From Sulfuriflexus mobilis (GTDB taxonomy: Bacteria > Pseudomonadota > Gammaproteobacteria > AKS1), in contig NZ_AP018725.1 of NCBI RefSeq assembly GCF_003967195.1, positions 3,034,001 to 3,098,000 on the forward strand: a stretch of DNA of 64,000 nucleotides, read 5' to 3'. Shown in pieces: positions 35,122-45,285 of the stretch (the first letter of the stretch is position 1; each line of letters starts with the position of its first letter). The notes beneath the pieces were generated by a model that did not search any database, was not told where the DNA came from, and saw nothing but the letters and a program-made list of their open reading frames with translations. Made by a program: the position numbers and the translations under genes.

Positions 35122-36510
35122 ATGAGCGAACAGGACAAAAAACCCTGGGGCGGCCGGTTTACGGCGGCGACCAACGAATTCGTTGAAACCTACACGGCCT
35201 CGGTCGGCTTTGACAAGCGGCTGTATCGCCATGACATCAATGGTTCCATTGCCCATGCCACCATGCTGGCCAAGGTCGGCGTGCTGACCGAAGCCGAGTG
35301 CAAGACCATCGTCAATGGCCTTAAGGATATCCTCGCCGATATCGAACGCGGTGACTTTGCCTGGTCAGTGTCACTCGAAGACGTGCACATGAACATCGAG
35401 GCCCGGCTGACTGAGCGTGTCGGCGCGGTTGGCAAGAAACTGCACACCGGTCGCTCGCGTAACGACCAGGTCGCGACGGATATCCGTCTCTACCTGCGCG
35501 AGGAGATCGACGCCCTCTGTGAAGGCCTGCTGGCCATGCAAGCGGCGCTGCTGAACCTTGCCGAGCGCGAGGCTGAGACGATCATGCCCGGCTTCACCCA
35601 TTTACAAACGGCACAGCCGGTCACCTTTGGTCATCACATGATGGCCTGGTTTGAGATGATCGAACGTGACCGCCAGCGTTTTATCGATGCCCGCAAGCGC
35701 ACCAACATTTTGCCACTCGGTGCGGCGGCACTGGCCGGCACCAGTTACCCGATCGACCGTGCCTACACGGCCGAACTGCTGGGTTTTGATAGTGTGGCCG
35801 AGAACTCACTCGATGCCGTCAGTGACCGTGACTTCGCCATTGAATTTACTGCCGACGCGGCAATATTAATGATGCACCTGTCACGCTTTTCGGAAGAACT
35901 CGTCTTGTGGTCGTCGGCACAGTTTAACTTTGTCGATCTCGGTGACAGCTTCTGCACCGGCTCCTCGATCATGCCGCAAAAGAAAAATCCCGACGTGCCT
36001 GAACTCGTGCGCGGCAAGTCCGGTCGCGTCTACGGCAACCTGACCGCCTTGCTGACCCTGATGAAATCGCAACCACTGGCCTATAACAAGGACAACCAGG
36101 AAGACAAGGAACCCTTGTTTGATACGGTCGATACCCTGTTGGCCTCAGTGCACCTGTACACCGAGATGCTCGCCGACATCCAGGTAAATAAAAAATCCAT
36201 GTATGAAGCCGCAGCACGGGGCTTTTCCACCGCCACCGACCTCGCCGATTACCTGGTGCGCAAGGGTGTTGCCTTCCGCGATGCCCATGAGGTCGTTGGC
36301 CTGTCGGTACGTTTTTGTATTGATAACAACAAGGACCTGCCGGATTGCAGCCTTGCCGAATTACAACAGTTCAGCAAGGTCATCGAAGACGATGTCTATG
36401 CGGTGTTAACCCTGGAAGGTTCGGTGTCAGCGCGTAACCATATCGGCGGTACCGCACCGGAGCAGGTGCGCGCGGCCATCGGCCGGGCGCGAGCCCGCCT
36501 TGGGCTATGA
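35122..36510 (+). CDS. argH: Argininosuccinate lyase
   Basis: ArgH cleaves argininosuccinate to arginine and fumarate, the last step of arginine synthesis. The 462-residue protein has [20 protein letters not shown] at the N-terminus, the [13 protein letters not shown] and [15 protein letters not shown] segments carrying catalytic histidines, and the fumarase/aspartase signature [12 protein letters not shown] with the catalytic serine. ATG 35122 is preferred; a GTG six bases earlier is possible. The next gene overlaps its stop by 4 bases, so they form an operon. Confidence 0.96.
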   Translation: MSEQDKKPWGGRFTAATNEFVETYTASVGFDKRLYRHDINGSIAHATMLAKVGVLTEAECKTIVNGLKDILADIERGDFAWSVSLEDVHMNIEARLTERVGAVGKKLHTGRSRNDQVATDIRLYLREEIDALCEGLLAMQAALLNLAEREAETIMPGFTHLQTAQPVTFGHHMMAWFEMIERDRQRFIDARKRTNILPLGAAALAGTSYPIDRAYTAELLGFDSVAENSLDAVSDRDFAIEFTADAAILMMHLSRFSEELVLWSSAQFNFVDLGDSFCTGSSIMPQKKNPDVPELVRGKSGRVYGNLTALLTLMKSQPLAYNKDNQEDKEPLFDTVDTLLASVHLYTEMLADIQVNKKSMYEAAARGFSTATDLADYLVRKGVAFRDAHEVVGLSVRFCIDNNKDLPDCSLAELQQFSKVIEDDVYAVLTLEGSVSARNHIGGTAPEQVRAAIGRARARLGL

Positions 36511-36866
36511 GTCAGGATAGCCTCGATAACTTAAGCAAACGCCTCGCGGATTTTGCGCGCGCGCGTGACTGGGAACAATTTCACTCGCCAAAGAATCTTT
36601 CCATGGCCCTGATCGCCGAGGCCGCCGAACTCGTTGAGCACTTCCAATGGCTCAGTGAAGAACAAAGCTACCAACTTGATGAGAGCAAACGTGAAGAGGT
36701 GGCCCTGGAGCTGGCCGATATCCTGATCTATACCCTGCGCTGTGCCGAACGGCTGGATATCGATGTCCTCGATGCCGCCCTACGCAAGGTGGCCATCAAT
36801 GAACAGCGTTACCCGGTTGAGAAGGTACGCGGCGATGCCCGCCGCGCGTCTGAATATGAGGATTAG
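36507..36866 (+). CDS. MazG-like nucleotide pyrophosphohydrolase
   Basis: This 119-residue all-alpha NTP pyrophosphohydrolase is of the MazG-like / RS21-C6 type. The metal-binding glutamates and aspartates are visible in [17 protein letters not shown] (ExxE) and [17 protein letters not shown] (ExxD), as in dCTP pyrophosphatases. It starts [10 protein letters not shown] after a helix typical of the family. Such enzymes cleanse the nucleotide pool of modified or excess (d)NTPs. The ATG overlaps the argH stop (ATGA), giving translational coupling. Confidence 0.9.
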   Translation: MSQDSLDNLSKRLADFARARDWEQFHSPKNLSMALIAEAAELVEHFQWLSEEQSYQLDESKREEVALELADILIYTLRCAERLDIDVLDAALRKVAINEQRYPVEKVRGDARRASEYED

Positions 36867-36877
36867 TTCACGGCCCT

Positions 36878-37702
36878 TCAGGCCGCGACGAACTGACGGC
36901 CGCCGTTCTCGCGTGCCCGGGCAAGTGCCAAACTGACACGCTCCAGCAACATGTTGACGTCATTACCGCGCTGCCATTGGCTCAGGCCACAATAGACCGC
37001 CGGGGTGGCCTCCATCACTTCAGTTGCCTGCAGCGTGTCGACCTGTTCAAAGATCTTCTCTGCCAGCCCCTGTGTCGCCTCACTATTCGTCTCGGGCAGC
37101 AGTAACAAGAAACTGTTGTCGCTAAAACGTCCGATGATGTCGGCCCAGCGAACCTGGTCACGCAGGCAGCGACTGACCTCGAGGATAAAAGCATCACTCA
37201 GTGCCTCATCCGCAGCATCGAACTCCAGTAACATCACCGATAGTTCGTTGTTATAGCGTCGGCTGCGTGAGACCAGGGTCTCCAGGTCACGGATCAGGCC
37301 CCGGCGGTTAAGGGTGCCGGTCAGTTCATCACTCAGGATCAGGCGTTCAATCCGAGCCTCGAGCATACACTGCTCGGTTTTATCGGTATAAAAGGCCACA
37401 TCCAGCTGGCTGCCATCCGGGCCACTCAGGCGTGCATAATGACACTCTAGGCAACTGACGGCATGACGCCCCATCACCGGCAATTGTAGCTTTTCCGGCT
37501 TTTCGAACAGGGGCTCAAGGCGGTGCTTGGCCGCCGTCTCGCGGTCCAGACTGCACAATTCTTTTACAGACAGCCCGGTAAAATCGCTCATACGGGCATT
37601 GGCCCAGCGGACCCGCCCGGACTCCTCAAACAATATCATCCCCAGCGGGCTGGCCTCGAGCAGGGCCGACCACCACTGGCTATCGAGTGTCTGTGTCATC
37701 AT
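36878..37702 (-). CDS. PAS domain protein with degenerate GGDEF domain
   Basis: This 274-residue protein has a PAS domain (about 10-120: LLEASPLGMILFEESGRVRWAN) followed by a GGDEF fold (about 120-270). The DELTGTLNRRGLIRDLE segment is intact, but the catalytic GGDEF is replaced by SDNSF in GRFSDNSFLLLLPE. It should not make cyclic di-GMP; it may bind GTP or act as a protein-interaction module. A CxxC pair (CLECHY) lies in the PAS domain. It is monocistronic and lies between the argH operon and cyaA. Confidence 0.85.
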   Translation of the reverse strand: MMTQTLDSQWWSALLEASPLGMILFEESGRVRWANARMSDFTGLSVKELCSLDRETAAKHRLEPLFEKPEKLQLPVMGRHAVSCLECHYARLSGPDGSQLDVAFYTDKTEQCMLEARIERLILSDELTGTLNRRGLIRDLETLVSRSRRYNNELSVMLLEFDAADEALSDAFILEVSRCLRDQVRWADIIGRFSDNSFLLLLPETNSEATQGLAEKIFEQVDTLQATEVMEATPAVYCGLSQWQRGNDVNMLLERVSLALARARENGGRQFVAA

Positions 37703-37935
37703 TATTTAGCCTCTCCAACATTTTGTACTTACTATTTGAGTTTGTATCGGACACGGGCTCAATAACTTTAGTAAGAGCCCCTACCTGTATGCAATGAACC
37801 ATGAAATTCAAGAGGTTAAGGCCCGGTTTGCGGCCCGGGGGCAATCTTCTGGCGCTTTTGCGCTGCAACCGGGACTCCAGCTTTGCCTGCAAATGCCGAT
37901 AGGTTAGTAGCGCTGGAGCAAATAAAGTATCCCCC

Positions 37936-40719
37936 ATGGACTGTAATTCGATAAAACGTCGCTTTCTGGCCCTTAACCGAGATCGCCTGCAACGTATTAC
38001 CTCTACCTTGTTGTGGCGGCAACGTGATTTTCTGGACCTACTACCGCTGCTGTTCCATATTAATGACCCCTCTCTGCCTGGTTACGTCACTGACGAGGTC
38101 CCTGCCGGCATCAGTAATTATAGACCCGGTAAACAGACCCTCGAGGCCGCTTGCCGGGTTTACAAACGTTTCAAACATAGCTCGCGGGCACTGTCACGTT
38201 ATGCTATCCAGGCACTGTTCCTGACTGGCAGTAGCGGCACGATTGCCCATGCCAAGAACAGCGACTTTGATATCTGGGTCTGCCACCGCACAGACCTGGA
38301 TGACGCGGCTATCGCCTTGCTTGAGGAAAAGGCCAGCGCCATTAGTCGCTGGTGTACCGAATTAAACCTCGAGGTTCATTTCTTCCTCATGGATGAGCAG
38401 CGGTTTCGGCATCAGAAACATCAAACGCTCAATAAAGAGCACAGCGGCAGCGCACAACACCTGTTACTCCTTGAAGAATTTTATCGCAGCAGTGTCCTGC
38501 TTGCCGGTTGCATGCCGCTTTGGTGGTTTATTCCCCCGGAAGAGGAGCATAACTATACGACCTATGCCGCCGAACTCATCAAGACTGGCCGTGTTGCTGA
38601 ATATGAAGTGATCGACTTTGGCGCGATTCATAATATTCCTGCCGAGGAGTTTTTTGGTGCTTCACTCTGGCAAATCTACAAGGGGATTGATTCCCCCTAC
38701 AAGTCTGTTTTAAAAATTTTGCTCATGGAGGCCTATGCCAGTGAGTACCCGAATATTGATCTTCTGTGTCTGAACCTGAAGCGCGCCATTTATGAAAACA
38801 GGGTCAGTCTCGCCGTGATCGACCCCTATATCATGATTTGTCACAAGGTCGAAGAGTACCTGCTGCAGCGTGCAGAAAAAAAACGCCTTGAGCTGGCCCG
38901 CCGTTGTTTTTACTTCAAGGCCGATATACGTCTGAGTAAAACCGATACAGCAGATGCTGGTACCGCATGGCGACGAGAACTATTACGGACATTGGTTAAT
39001 CAGTGGGGCTGGGATGATGCGCACATGTTAATGCTCGATTCCAGGCCTACCTGGAAGATCCATCGTGTTCTTGACGAACGCAAAAGCCTTGTCGACGAGT
39101 TGACTCGTAGTTACAAGCTGTTATCCGGTTTTGCCCGCGAATATTCCTCTGTTGCCCACATTAACCAGCAGGACATGACCATACTCGGCCGTAAGTTGTA
39201 TGCGGCCTTTGAGCGCAAGGCTGGCAAAATTGAAACCGTTAACCCGGACATCTCAGATAACCTCGTTGAGGAACAGTTGTCTTTTCATGAGTCGACCGAC
39301 AGTTGGTTATTATTCCGCGGCAATGTGACGGCCGCGGATACTCGCCATAATACACCCTTAAAAAGGAGCCGAAGTATTGTTGAGTTGTTATGCTGGTGTC
39401 ACTTTAACCACCTTATTGGTCACGGCACGATCACATCACTGTATCCCGTTTCCAGCCGGCTCGGGCTGCGTGAGCTTAACAATATTCTGGCTACCCTGAA
39501 CAACCATTTCCCTGCCGGCAGACTGCCTGATGCCGATATGTCGAAATTTTCTCAGCCAAGCCATATGACGCATTCGATTATGTTTGTGAATGTCGGCATT
39601 GACCCTGACAAAAGACACTTGTCGCGTGATGTACAAATTATCAGTGACCGTTCAGACGCCTTCAGTTACAGCAGTTTTCTTGAAAATCTCGTAGTAAGTA
39701 TTGATCATGTCTCTATCAATAGCTGGCAGGAAGTCTACACGCAAACCTATCATGGCATTGATCGAATTCTTGAGTGTCTCTGTCATAATGTAAAATTGGC
39801 CACTGTAAAAAATTCCATCATTCAACCTGAGATCCATGCTTACAGTTTTTCTTCGACAAAAGACACCACTGTATCATCGCGGATAGAGAACATTTTTCAA
39901 AATGTGATTAGTTTCTTCCACCGACCGGCTATGCCCGTTGGTGCACGATATATCCTTGGCGTGGAAAACAATTACTATATTCTGCAAAACAATCCCAAAC
40001 GCATCGAGTACCATCGGGTTGGAAATTATGACTGCCTGATTCGAGAGCTTTGTCAGTCACGAGAAGACTATCGCCCGATAATTTTTGACAGCCACACCCT
40101 TGGCCAGCATTTTTTGCCATTACTGTACGCCAAACACGAGCTTGATTCGCTTAACACCTATATACATATTAATGGAAAAACCGCTGATATTTATATCATT
40201 GATGAGCATGGCACGCTTTTTTATCAACAACAGGATTTTTTCAGTCTGGTAGCAACAACCAGCCAGTTCGACAGCTTTTTCTACTCCATCAAGCAGCGTA
40301 TGATTGCAAGCGGACTAAGTAGCCCTGACTGTCAGGTAAATTTTTTTAGCCTGCAGCAACAACAGGGCCAGTGGCATATCAAGGAATACCTAGTCGACCC
40401 ACTTGCCGCGCCGGCTAACGCCCTGCATGTTACTGTGTTGATCGACAATATTAACGAGCCTTTCTCCTACCGTGTCTACTGTGACGACATGGAATTCTCT
40501 TCCCTGCAGTATCAGAAGGATATTTTTGATCGCGTTGCAGATTATATTATTTCCCTACGCCATGAACGGACACCCTATGCGCTGTATATCACCGATATTG
40601 ATATTCCGAGCGGTCTTGAGGAAAATATCCATACTCATCACTACCTGCGTTATAAACAGCAGTTCGAGGTTCAGCTGAATAACGCTCTCGTGCAGGCACA
40701 TCGCCGCAATATTTCGTAA
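37936..40719 (+). CDS. cyaA: Class I adenylate cyclase
   Basis: CyaA makes cAMP from ATP. The 927-residue protein has the class I nucleotidyltransferase-like catalytic domain at the N-terminus, with GSSGTIAHAKNSDFDIWVCH (GSS at 98-100, catalytic aspartates D110 and D112). The long regulatory C-terminal half is typical of enterobacterial and Pseudomonas enzymes. It is about 80 residues longer than E. coli CyaA. The ribosome binding site is weak (CCCCC precedes the ATG), in line with the low expression usual for this gene. It converges on a gene encoding two cNMP-binding domains. Confidence 0.95.
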   Translation: MDCNSIKRRFLALNRDRLQRITSTLLWRQRDFLDLLPLLFHINDPSLPGYVTDEVPAGISNYRPGKQTLEAACRVYKRFKHSSRALSRYAIQALFLTGSSGTIAHAKNSDFDIWVCHRTDLDDAAIALLEEKASAISRWCTELNLEVHFFLMDEQRFRHQKHQTLNKEHSGSAQHLLLLEEFYRSSVLLAGCMPLWWFIPPEEEHNYTTYAAELIKTGRVAEYEVIDFGAIHNIPAEEFFGASLWQIYKGIDSPYKSVLKILLMEAYASEYPNIDLLCLNLKRAIYENRVSLAVIDPYIMICHKVEEYLLQRAEKKRLELARRCFYFKADIRLSKTDTADAGTAWRRELLRTLVNQWGWDDAHMLMLDSRPTWKIHRVLDERKSLVDELTRSYKLLSGFAREYSSVAHINQQDMTILGRKLYAAFERKAGKIETVNPDISDNLVEEQLSFHESTDSWLLFRGNVTAADTRHNTPLKRSRSIVELLCWCHFNHLIGHGTITSLYPVSSRLGLRELNNILATLNNHFPAGRLPDADMSKFSQPSHMTHSIMFVNVGIDPDKRHLSRDVQIISDRSDAFSYSSFLENLVVSIDHVSINSWQEVYTQTYHGIDRILECLCHNVKLATVKNSIIQPEIHAYSFSSTKDTTVSSRIENIFQNVISFFHRPAMPVGARYILGVENNYYILQNNPKRIEYHRVGNYDCLIRELCQSREDYRPIIFDSHTLGQHFLPLLYAKHELDSLNTYIHINGKTADIYIIDEHGTLFYQQQDFFSLVATTSQFDSFFYSIKQRMIASGLSSPDCQVNFFSLQQQQGQWHIKEYLVDPLAAPANALHVTVLIDNINEPFSYRVYCDDMEFSSLQYQKDIFDRVADYIISLRHERTPYALYITDIDIPSGLEENIHTHHYLRYKQQFEVQLNNALVQAHRRNIS

Positions 40720-40820
40720 AAGACTGGGCTTCTTGCTGTTAAACAATGGCCCTGGGCCCTGCTGAAGCCGACACACTTGATCGGGAATCGAATCTCACAG
40801 TGGCCGACAGTGTTGATGAT

Positions 40821-41873
40821 CTACGCTGCGCTGGCCTCGCTCGGAACCGCATTCAAGCCACCCTCCAGCACATACACATCAAAACCTCTCTCAGCCAGCA
40901 AATACGCCGCTGAGGCACTGCGACGGCCGGTATCACAAACCATGATGTAGGTTCGCTCTGCATTGATCTCATCGGCCTTCTTACGCAGGAAGAACAACGG
41001 TAAATTAATACTCCCTGGCAGGCTGCCATTGCTATGTTCACTCGGCAACCGCACATCCAGCCACACGGCCCCGCCTGCAACCCGCTCTGCCGCCGCCTCG
41101 TAGCTTAGCTTGCTATGTAGCGGCTCTTTCATCAGCTCAATGAAATCACTTTTACCCAAACGCATAAGCACACCATCTGTCAGCATGGTGATGGTGGCGT
41201 TACGCTTGTTTTCTGAAATCAGCGCCTCTTCACCAAAGGCATCGCCGCTGTTCAGCTCAGCAAGCACCATCTCTTCTTTTGTTCGCGGTGATATGCGCGT
41301 TACCTGGCAACGACCTTCACTAATGATGTAGTAATAATCGCCTTCGCCCCCCTGACGAATCACGACCTCTCCTGCCTCGACCGGCAACTGCTCGAGCTTC
41401 ATGAACAGGGCCTGGATATTGGCCGCCGGTAACTGCATGATGCTGGGCGTATGCAGCAGGCGTGACATCCAGTCACCATCGCTCTCTTCGACTTCCTCTA
41501 CCTGGTAGCTTGATGACTGATCCCAGGTCAGCAGCACATCCAGCAAGTCACGATCCACGAGGGCAATGGTACAATCGGTTTTCGCCCGCGCCGTCTGCGT
41601 GCGCGGCTGTTGGGGGCTAAGCGGGTGGCGTGCCCCCTGGCTGCCGCCTTTGACTGTACTGGTCTCGCTGCCGTCACTCAGCTCCACCTCACCGGCCAAC
41701 ACATACACGGCGTGTTTATCGTTTTCACCGGCCTTGAAAAGAATACGCCCGGCCTTTATCTGTTCGATACGTGCCTTGCGGGCCAGCTCCTCAAAGTTTT
41801 CATGGGTCAGGGCATTAATAGGCACAAGCGCGGCAAGGGCGCGCCGGTCACTACTGTTCACAGAATTTCCCAT
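40821..41873 (-). CDS. Double cyclic nucleotide-binding domain protein with C-terminal rhodanese
   Basis: This 350-residue cytoplasmic protein has a first cNMP-binding-like domain at about 15-120 (LFKAGENDKHAVYVLAGEVE). A second, better-conserved one at about 155-255 (IRQGGEGDYYYIISEGRCQV, then FGEEALISENKRNATI, the phosphate-binding cassette) follows. Then comes a rhodanese domain at about 260-345 with Cys313 in VCDTGRRSASAA. It has no DNA-binding helix-turn-helix. The cassette arginine suggests cAMP or cGMP may control sulfur transfer or thiol chemistry. ATG 41873 has ribosome binding site GAAGG. It converges on cyaA, the cAMP source. Confidence 0.87.
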   Translation of the reverse strand: MGNSVNSSDRRALAALVPINALTHENFEELARKARIEQIKAGRILFKAGENDKHAVYVLAGEVELSDGSETSTVKGGSQGARHPLSPQQPRTQTARAKTDCTIALVDRDLLDVLLTWDQSSSYQVEEVEESDGDWMSRLLHTPSIMQLPAANIQALFMKLEQLPVEAGEVVIRQGGEGDYYYIISEGRCQVTRISPRTKEEMVLAELNSGDAFGEEALISENKRNATITMLTDGVLMRLGKSDFIELMKEPLHSKLSYEAAAERVAGGAVWLDVRLPSEHSNGSLPGSINLPLFFLRKKADEINAERTYIMVCDTGRRSASAAYLLAERGFDVYVLEGGLNAVPSEASAA

Positions 41874-42055
41874 ACTGACCTTCACCACCAAAGACACAAA
41901 TAGAAATACCCCCGGCCACCAGCAAGGCGACTGATGCGGTATGGCAACGCTTGTGCGACAATCCTGACACAAAAGAGGGCGATCTTGCCGGTTTCATAGG
42001 CGGCATTATCGTTATTTTAACTCAATAATAAGGTCTTACACCCCCAATTTTAATC

Positions 42056-42589
42056 ATGAATCTGCCCGACAAGTCTCAATTACAGTATTTCGTCTCGGGT
42101 ATTGACGCCTTCAGTGATGCCTGTGGCCGGGCCATCGCCTGGCTGACCCTGCTCATGGTCCTGACCCAGTTTGCGGTGGTGGTCCTGCGTTACCTATTCG
42201 ATACCGGCTGGATCGCCCTGCAGGAATCGATCCTGTTTATGCACGCCCTGGTCTTCCTGCTTGGTGCAGCGTATACCCTGCGTCATGAGGGCCATGTACG
42301 GGTCGATATCTTCTATGAACACCTGTCACGGCGCCGACAGGCTCTCGTCGACGGCCTCGGCACCTTGTTCCTGTTATGGCCGGTCTGTGCCTACATCCTC
42401 TGGGCCAGCTGGGGCTATGTGACGAATTCCTGGCAATTACTCGAGGGTTCGCGCGAGGCCGGCGGCCTGCCAGGGGTCTTTCTCCTGAAGACAAGTATCC
42501 TGCTCATGGCCAGCCTGCTGGCCCTCCAGGGTCTGTCTATGTTTTTGAAAAATCTGCTTATTATTTTTGATCGGGGAGAAGGCGACTGA
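42056..42589 (+). CDS. TRAP transporter small permease (DctQ)
   Basis: This 177-residue protein has four membrane helices and the DctQ pattern: an amphipathic N-terminus, LTLLMVLTQFAVVVLRYLF, then ILFMHALVFLLGAAYTLRHEGHVRVDIFYE with the conserved H-V-R-V-D motif. It is the small membrane subunit of a tripartite ATP-independent periplasmic transporter. Its stop overlaps the start of dctM by one base (TGATG), so the two are translated together. The substrate-binding protein lies beyond dctM on the opposite strand. Confidence 0.93.
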   Translation: MNLPDKSQLQYFVSGIDAFSDACGRAIAWLTLLMVLTQFAVVVLRYLFDTGWIALQESILFMHALVFLLGAAYTLRHEGHVRVDIFYEHLSRRRQALVDGLGTLFLLWPVCAYILWASWGYVTNSWQLLEGSREAGGLPGVFLLKTSILLMASLLALQGLSMFLKNLLIIFDRGEGD

Positions 42590-43974
42590 TGCTCGAATAT
42601 ATGGCCCTGTTCATGTTTCTCGTCGCCTGCCTGGTGCTTATGAGTGGTTACCCGGTGGCCCTGTCGTTGGCGGGTACGGCACTGGGCTTCGCGCTGATCG
42701 GTAATGCCATGGGGCACTTTGACGCGGCCTTCCTCGCCGCGCTGCCGAACCGCCTTTTCGGCATTATGACCAATGAGACCCTGATCGCCGTGCCCTTGTT
42801 TGTGTTTATGGGTGTCATGCTGGAACGTTCCCGGGTCGCAGAGAAACTCCTCGATACCATGTCAGCCCTGTTTGGTGCCATGCCAGGTGGCCTGGGCTTC
42901 TCGGTGACCCTGGTCGGTATGCTGCTCGCCGCCAGCACTGGCATTATTGGTGCCACGGTCGTGACCATGGGCCTGCTGTCCCTGCCGACCATGCTCAAGC
43001 GCGGCTACAGCCCCTCGCTGGCCTGCGGCACCATCTGCGCCTCCGGGACCCTCGGCCAGATCATCCCGCCGTCGATCGTCCTGATCCTGCTCGGTGATGT
43101 GCTGTCATCAGCTTACCAGCAGGCACAGTTGGATATGGGCATCTTCTCGCCAGAGACCATCTCAGTAGGGGACCTGTTTGCCGGTGCCTTACTCCCCGGG
43201 CTGATGCTTGTCAGTCTGTACCTGGGCTATTTGCTGATCATGGCCTTGCTCAAACCCGAAACCATGCCGGCCCTAGCCGCCACCGAACGGGCCGAGCAGA
43301 GCCGTGGCCAACTATTCAAACAGGCCATGCTGGTGCTGGTGCCACCACTGGCACTGATCATTGCCGTACTCGGCTCGATCCTCGCCGGTATTGCCACACC
43401 GACCGAGGCGGCCTCGGTCGGTGCTATGGGGGCCATCCTGCTCGCCGTCAGTCAGCGACAATTTAACCTGCAACGTCTGCGCGAAGTCATGCAAAGCACC
43501 ACACGGGTGACCAGTATGGTGTTCCTGATCTTCATTGGTGCCTCGATCTTTTCGCTCGTGTTCCGCGGTTTTGGTGGTGATGAGATGGTAGAGGCATTTC
43601 TAACCGGCCTGCCCGGTGGCGTATTTTCAGCCATGCTGGTGGTGATGCTGTTGATGTTCCTGCTTGGCTTTGTGCTCGACTTTATCGAGATCACCTTTGT
43701 CGTTGTGCCCATCGTCGGCCCAATCCTGCTGACCATGGGCATCGACCCGGTCTGGCTCGGCGTGATGATTGCCATCAACCTGCAAACCTCTTTCCTTACA
43801 CCACCCTTCGGCTTTGCCCTGTTCTACCTGCGCGGTGTGACACCGGCCGAGGTCACCACGGCGCACATCTATAAGGGTGTCATGCCGTTTATCCTTATCC
43901 AGCTGCTGGCACTCGGCATCCTTGCCTTCTGGCCAGATCTGGCGACCTGGCTGCCGGAGCAGATTTACGGCTAG
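42589..43974 (+). CDS. TRAP transporter large permease (DctM)
   Basis: This 461-residue inner-membrane protein has about twelve helices and the DctM/TRAP-M core, including GASTGIIGATVVTMGLLSLPTM-type loops, CASGTLGQIIPPSIVLILLG (the conserved hairpin) and, near the C-terminus, LQTSFLTPPFGFALFYLRG. It catalyses sodium-driven uptake of substrate delivered by DctP. A large central loop near residue 200 (about 25 extra residues) is typical of this subgroup. Co-translated with dctQ. Confidence 0.94.
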   Translation: MLEYMALFMFLVACLVLMSGYPVALSLAGTALGFALIGNAMGHFDAAFLAALPNRLFGIMTNETLIAVPLFVFMGVMLERSRVAEKLLDTMSALFGAMPGGLGFSVTLVGMLLAASTGIIGATVVTMGLLSLPTMLKRGYSPSLACGTICASGTLGQIIPPSIVLILLGDVLSSAYQQAQLDMGIFSPETISVGDLFAGALLPGLMLVSLYLGYLLIMALLKPETMPALAATERAEQSRGQLFKQAMLVLVPPLALIIAVLGSILAGIATPTEAASVGAMGAILLAVSQRQFNLQRLREVMQSTTRVTSMVFLIFIGASIFSLVFRGFGGDEMVEAFLTGLPGGVFSAMLVVMLLMFLLGFVLDFIEITFVVVPIVGPILLTMGIDPVWLGVMIAINLQTSFLTPPFGFALFYLRGVTPAEVTTAHIYKGVMPFILIQLLALGILAFWPDLATWLPEQIYG

Positions 43975-43999
43975 GGCAGTAGACCACTAAGCGCAGGGA

Positions 44000-45087
44000 T
44001 CAGCCTCGTGCATCAAGGTAGGCACGTTCCGAGATATCGTGCCAGGCCTTGGCCTGGTCACGGAAACGCCGGTAAGAGGTAAAGACCTTCTTCGATAGCT
44101 TGTCCTTGGCACCGACTTCGGCGACGACCTCGTCTGATAGCTTGCGCAGAGTAGCCAGGACATCATCGGGGAAGCGACGCAGGTCAACCTTATGTTTGTT
44201 GACCAGTGTATCCAGCGCCAGGTTATTGCGCGCCGTATACTCGGCTAACATATCCTGATTGGCCACACGTGAGGCATTGATGACGATGGATTGCAGGTCT
44301 TTCGGCAGGGCCTCGAGTGCCTTTTTGTTGACAAAACACTCCAGGGTTGTGCCGGGCTCATGCCAGCCCGGATAATAATAATGTTTCGCCGCCTTATAGA
44401 GGCCAAAGGCCAGGTCATTATAGGGGCCAACAAACTCGGTGGCATCGATGGCACCGGATTGCAAAGAGGTAAATATCTCGCCACCCGGCAGACTCACCGG
44501 TGTGCCGCCGGCGCGGTGCAGGACCTCACCACCAAGGCCGGGGATGCGCATCTTCAGGCCCTTCAGGTCAGCGACTGAGTTGATCTCCTTGTTAAACCAG
44601 CCACCCATCTGCACGCCGGTATTACCCGCGGCGGTCGGTACGAGGCCAAAGGGGGCATAGGTCTCCTGCCAGAGCTGCATACCACCACCGTGATACAACC
44701 AGGCATTCATCTCCTGCGCCGTCAGGCCAAAGGGTACCGCGGCAAAAAACTGCGCGGCCTCGCTCTTGCCCTTCCAGTAATAGGCAGCGCCGTGGCCCAT
44801 CTCGGCGATACCGCGTGATACGGCATCAAATATTTCGAAGGCCGGCACCAGTTCCTTGGCACCGTAAACCTTGACCTGGATGCGGCCACCGCTCATCTCG
44901 CCAATGAGTTTGGCGAGATAATTGGCACCTGTGCCCAGACCCGGGAAGTTCTTCGGCCAGGTCGTGACCATCTTCCACTTCACCTGCACCTTGCTGCTGG
45001 CATGGACGATCGCCGGGGAGGCCAGGCCACTACCCGCCAACAGCCCCGTACCACCGAGTTTCTTTACAAAATCCCGCCGTTTCATGC
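44000..45087 (-). CDS. TRAP transporter substrate-binding protein, TakP-like (DctP family)
   Basis: This 362-residue periplasmic protein has a twin-arginine (Tat) signal peptide: MKRRDFVKKLGGTGLLAGSG, ending IVHASSK. The DctP fold shows WKMVTTWPKNFPG, GAKELVPAFEIFDAVSRG, the arginine-containing LKGLKMRIPGLGGEVL that binds the substrate carboxylate, and PGWHEPGTTLECFVNK, which resembles 2-oxoacid-binding TakP. The substrate is probably a 2-oxoacid or related carboxylate. It converges on dctQM rather than lying in one operon with it. ATG 45087 has ribosome binding site AGGGTG. Confidence 0.9.
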
Positions 45088-45285
45088 CGTTCACCCTTTT
45101 AATTTTTTTGTGCCTGACCAGATGGCCGCAATATCGCGCCCAGTCTAGCCGATGCCCATCGGCCCGGCAATTTTCCGCTGCCATGACTATCTTGTCGATT
45201 TTAAAAGTTAGCTAAAATCACAGGCTGTCATGCTAGAATTAGTATAAACGGGAATAGAAAACCATCAGCCGACTGGCGAGTTGCC

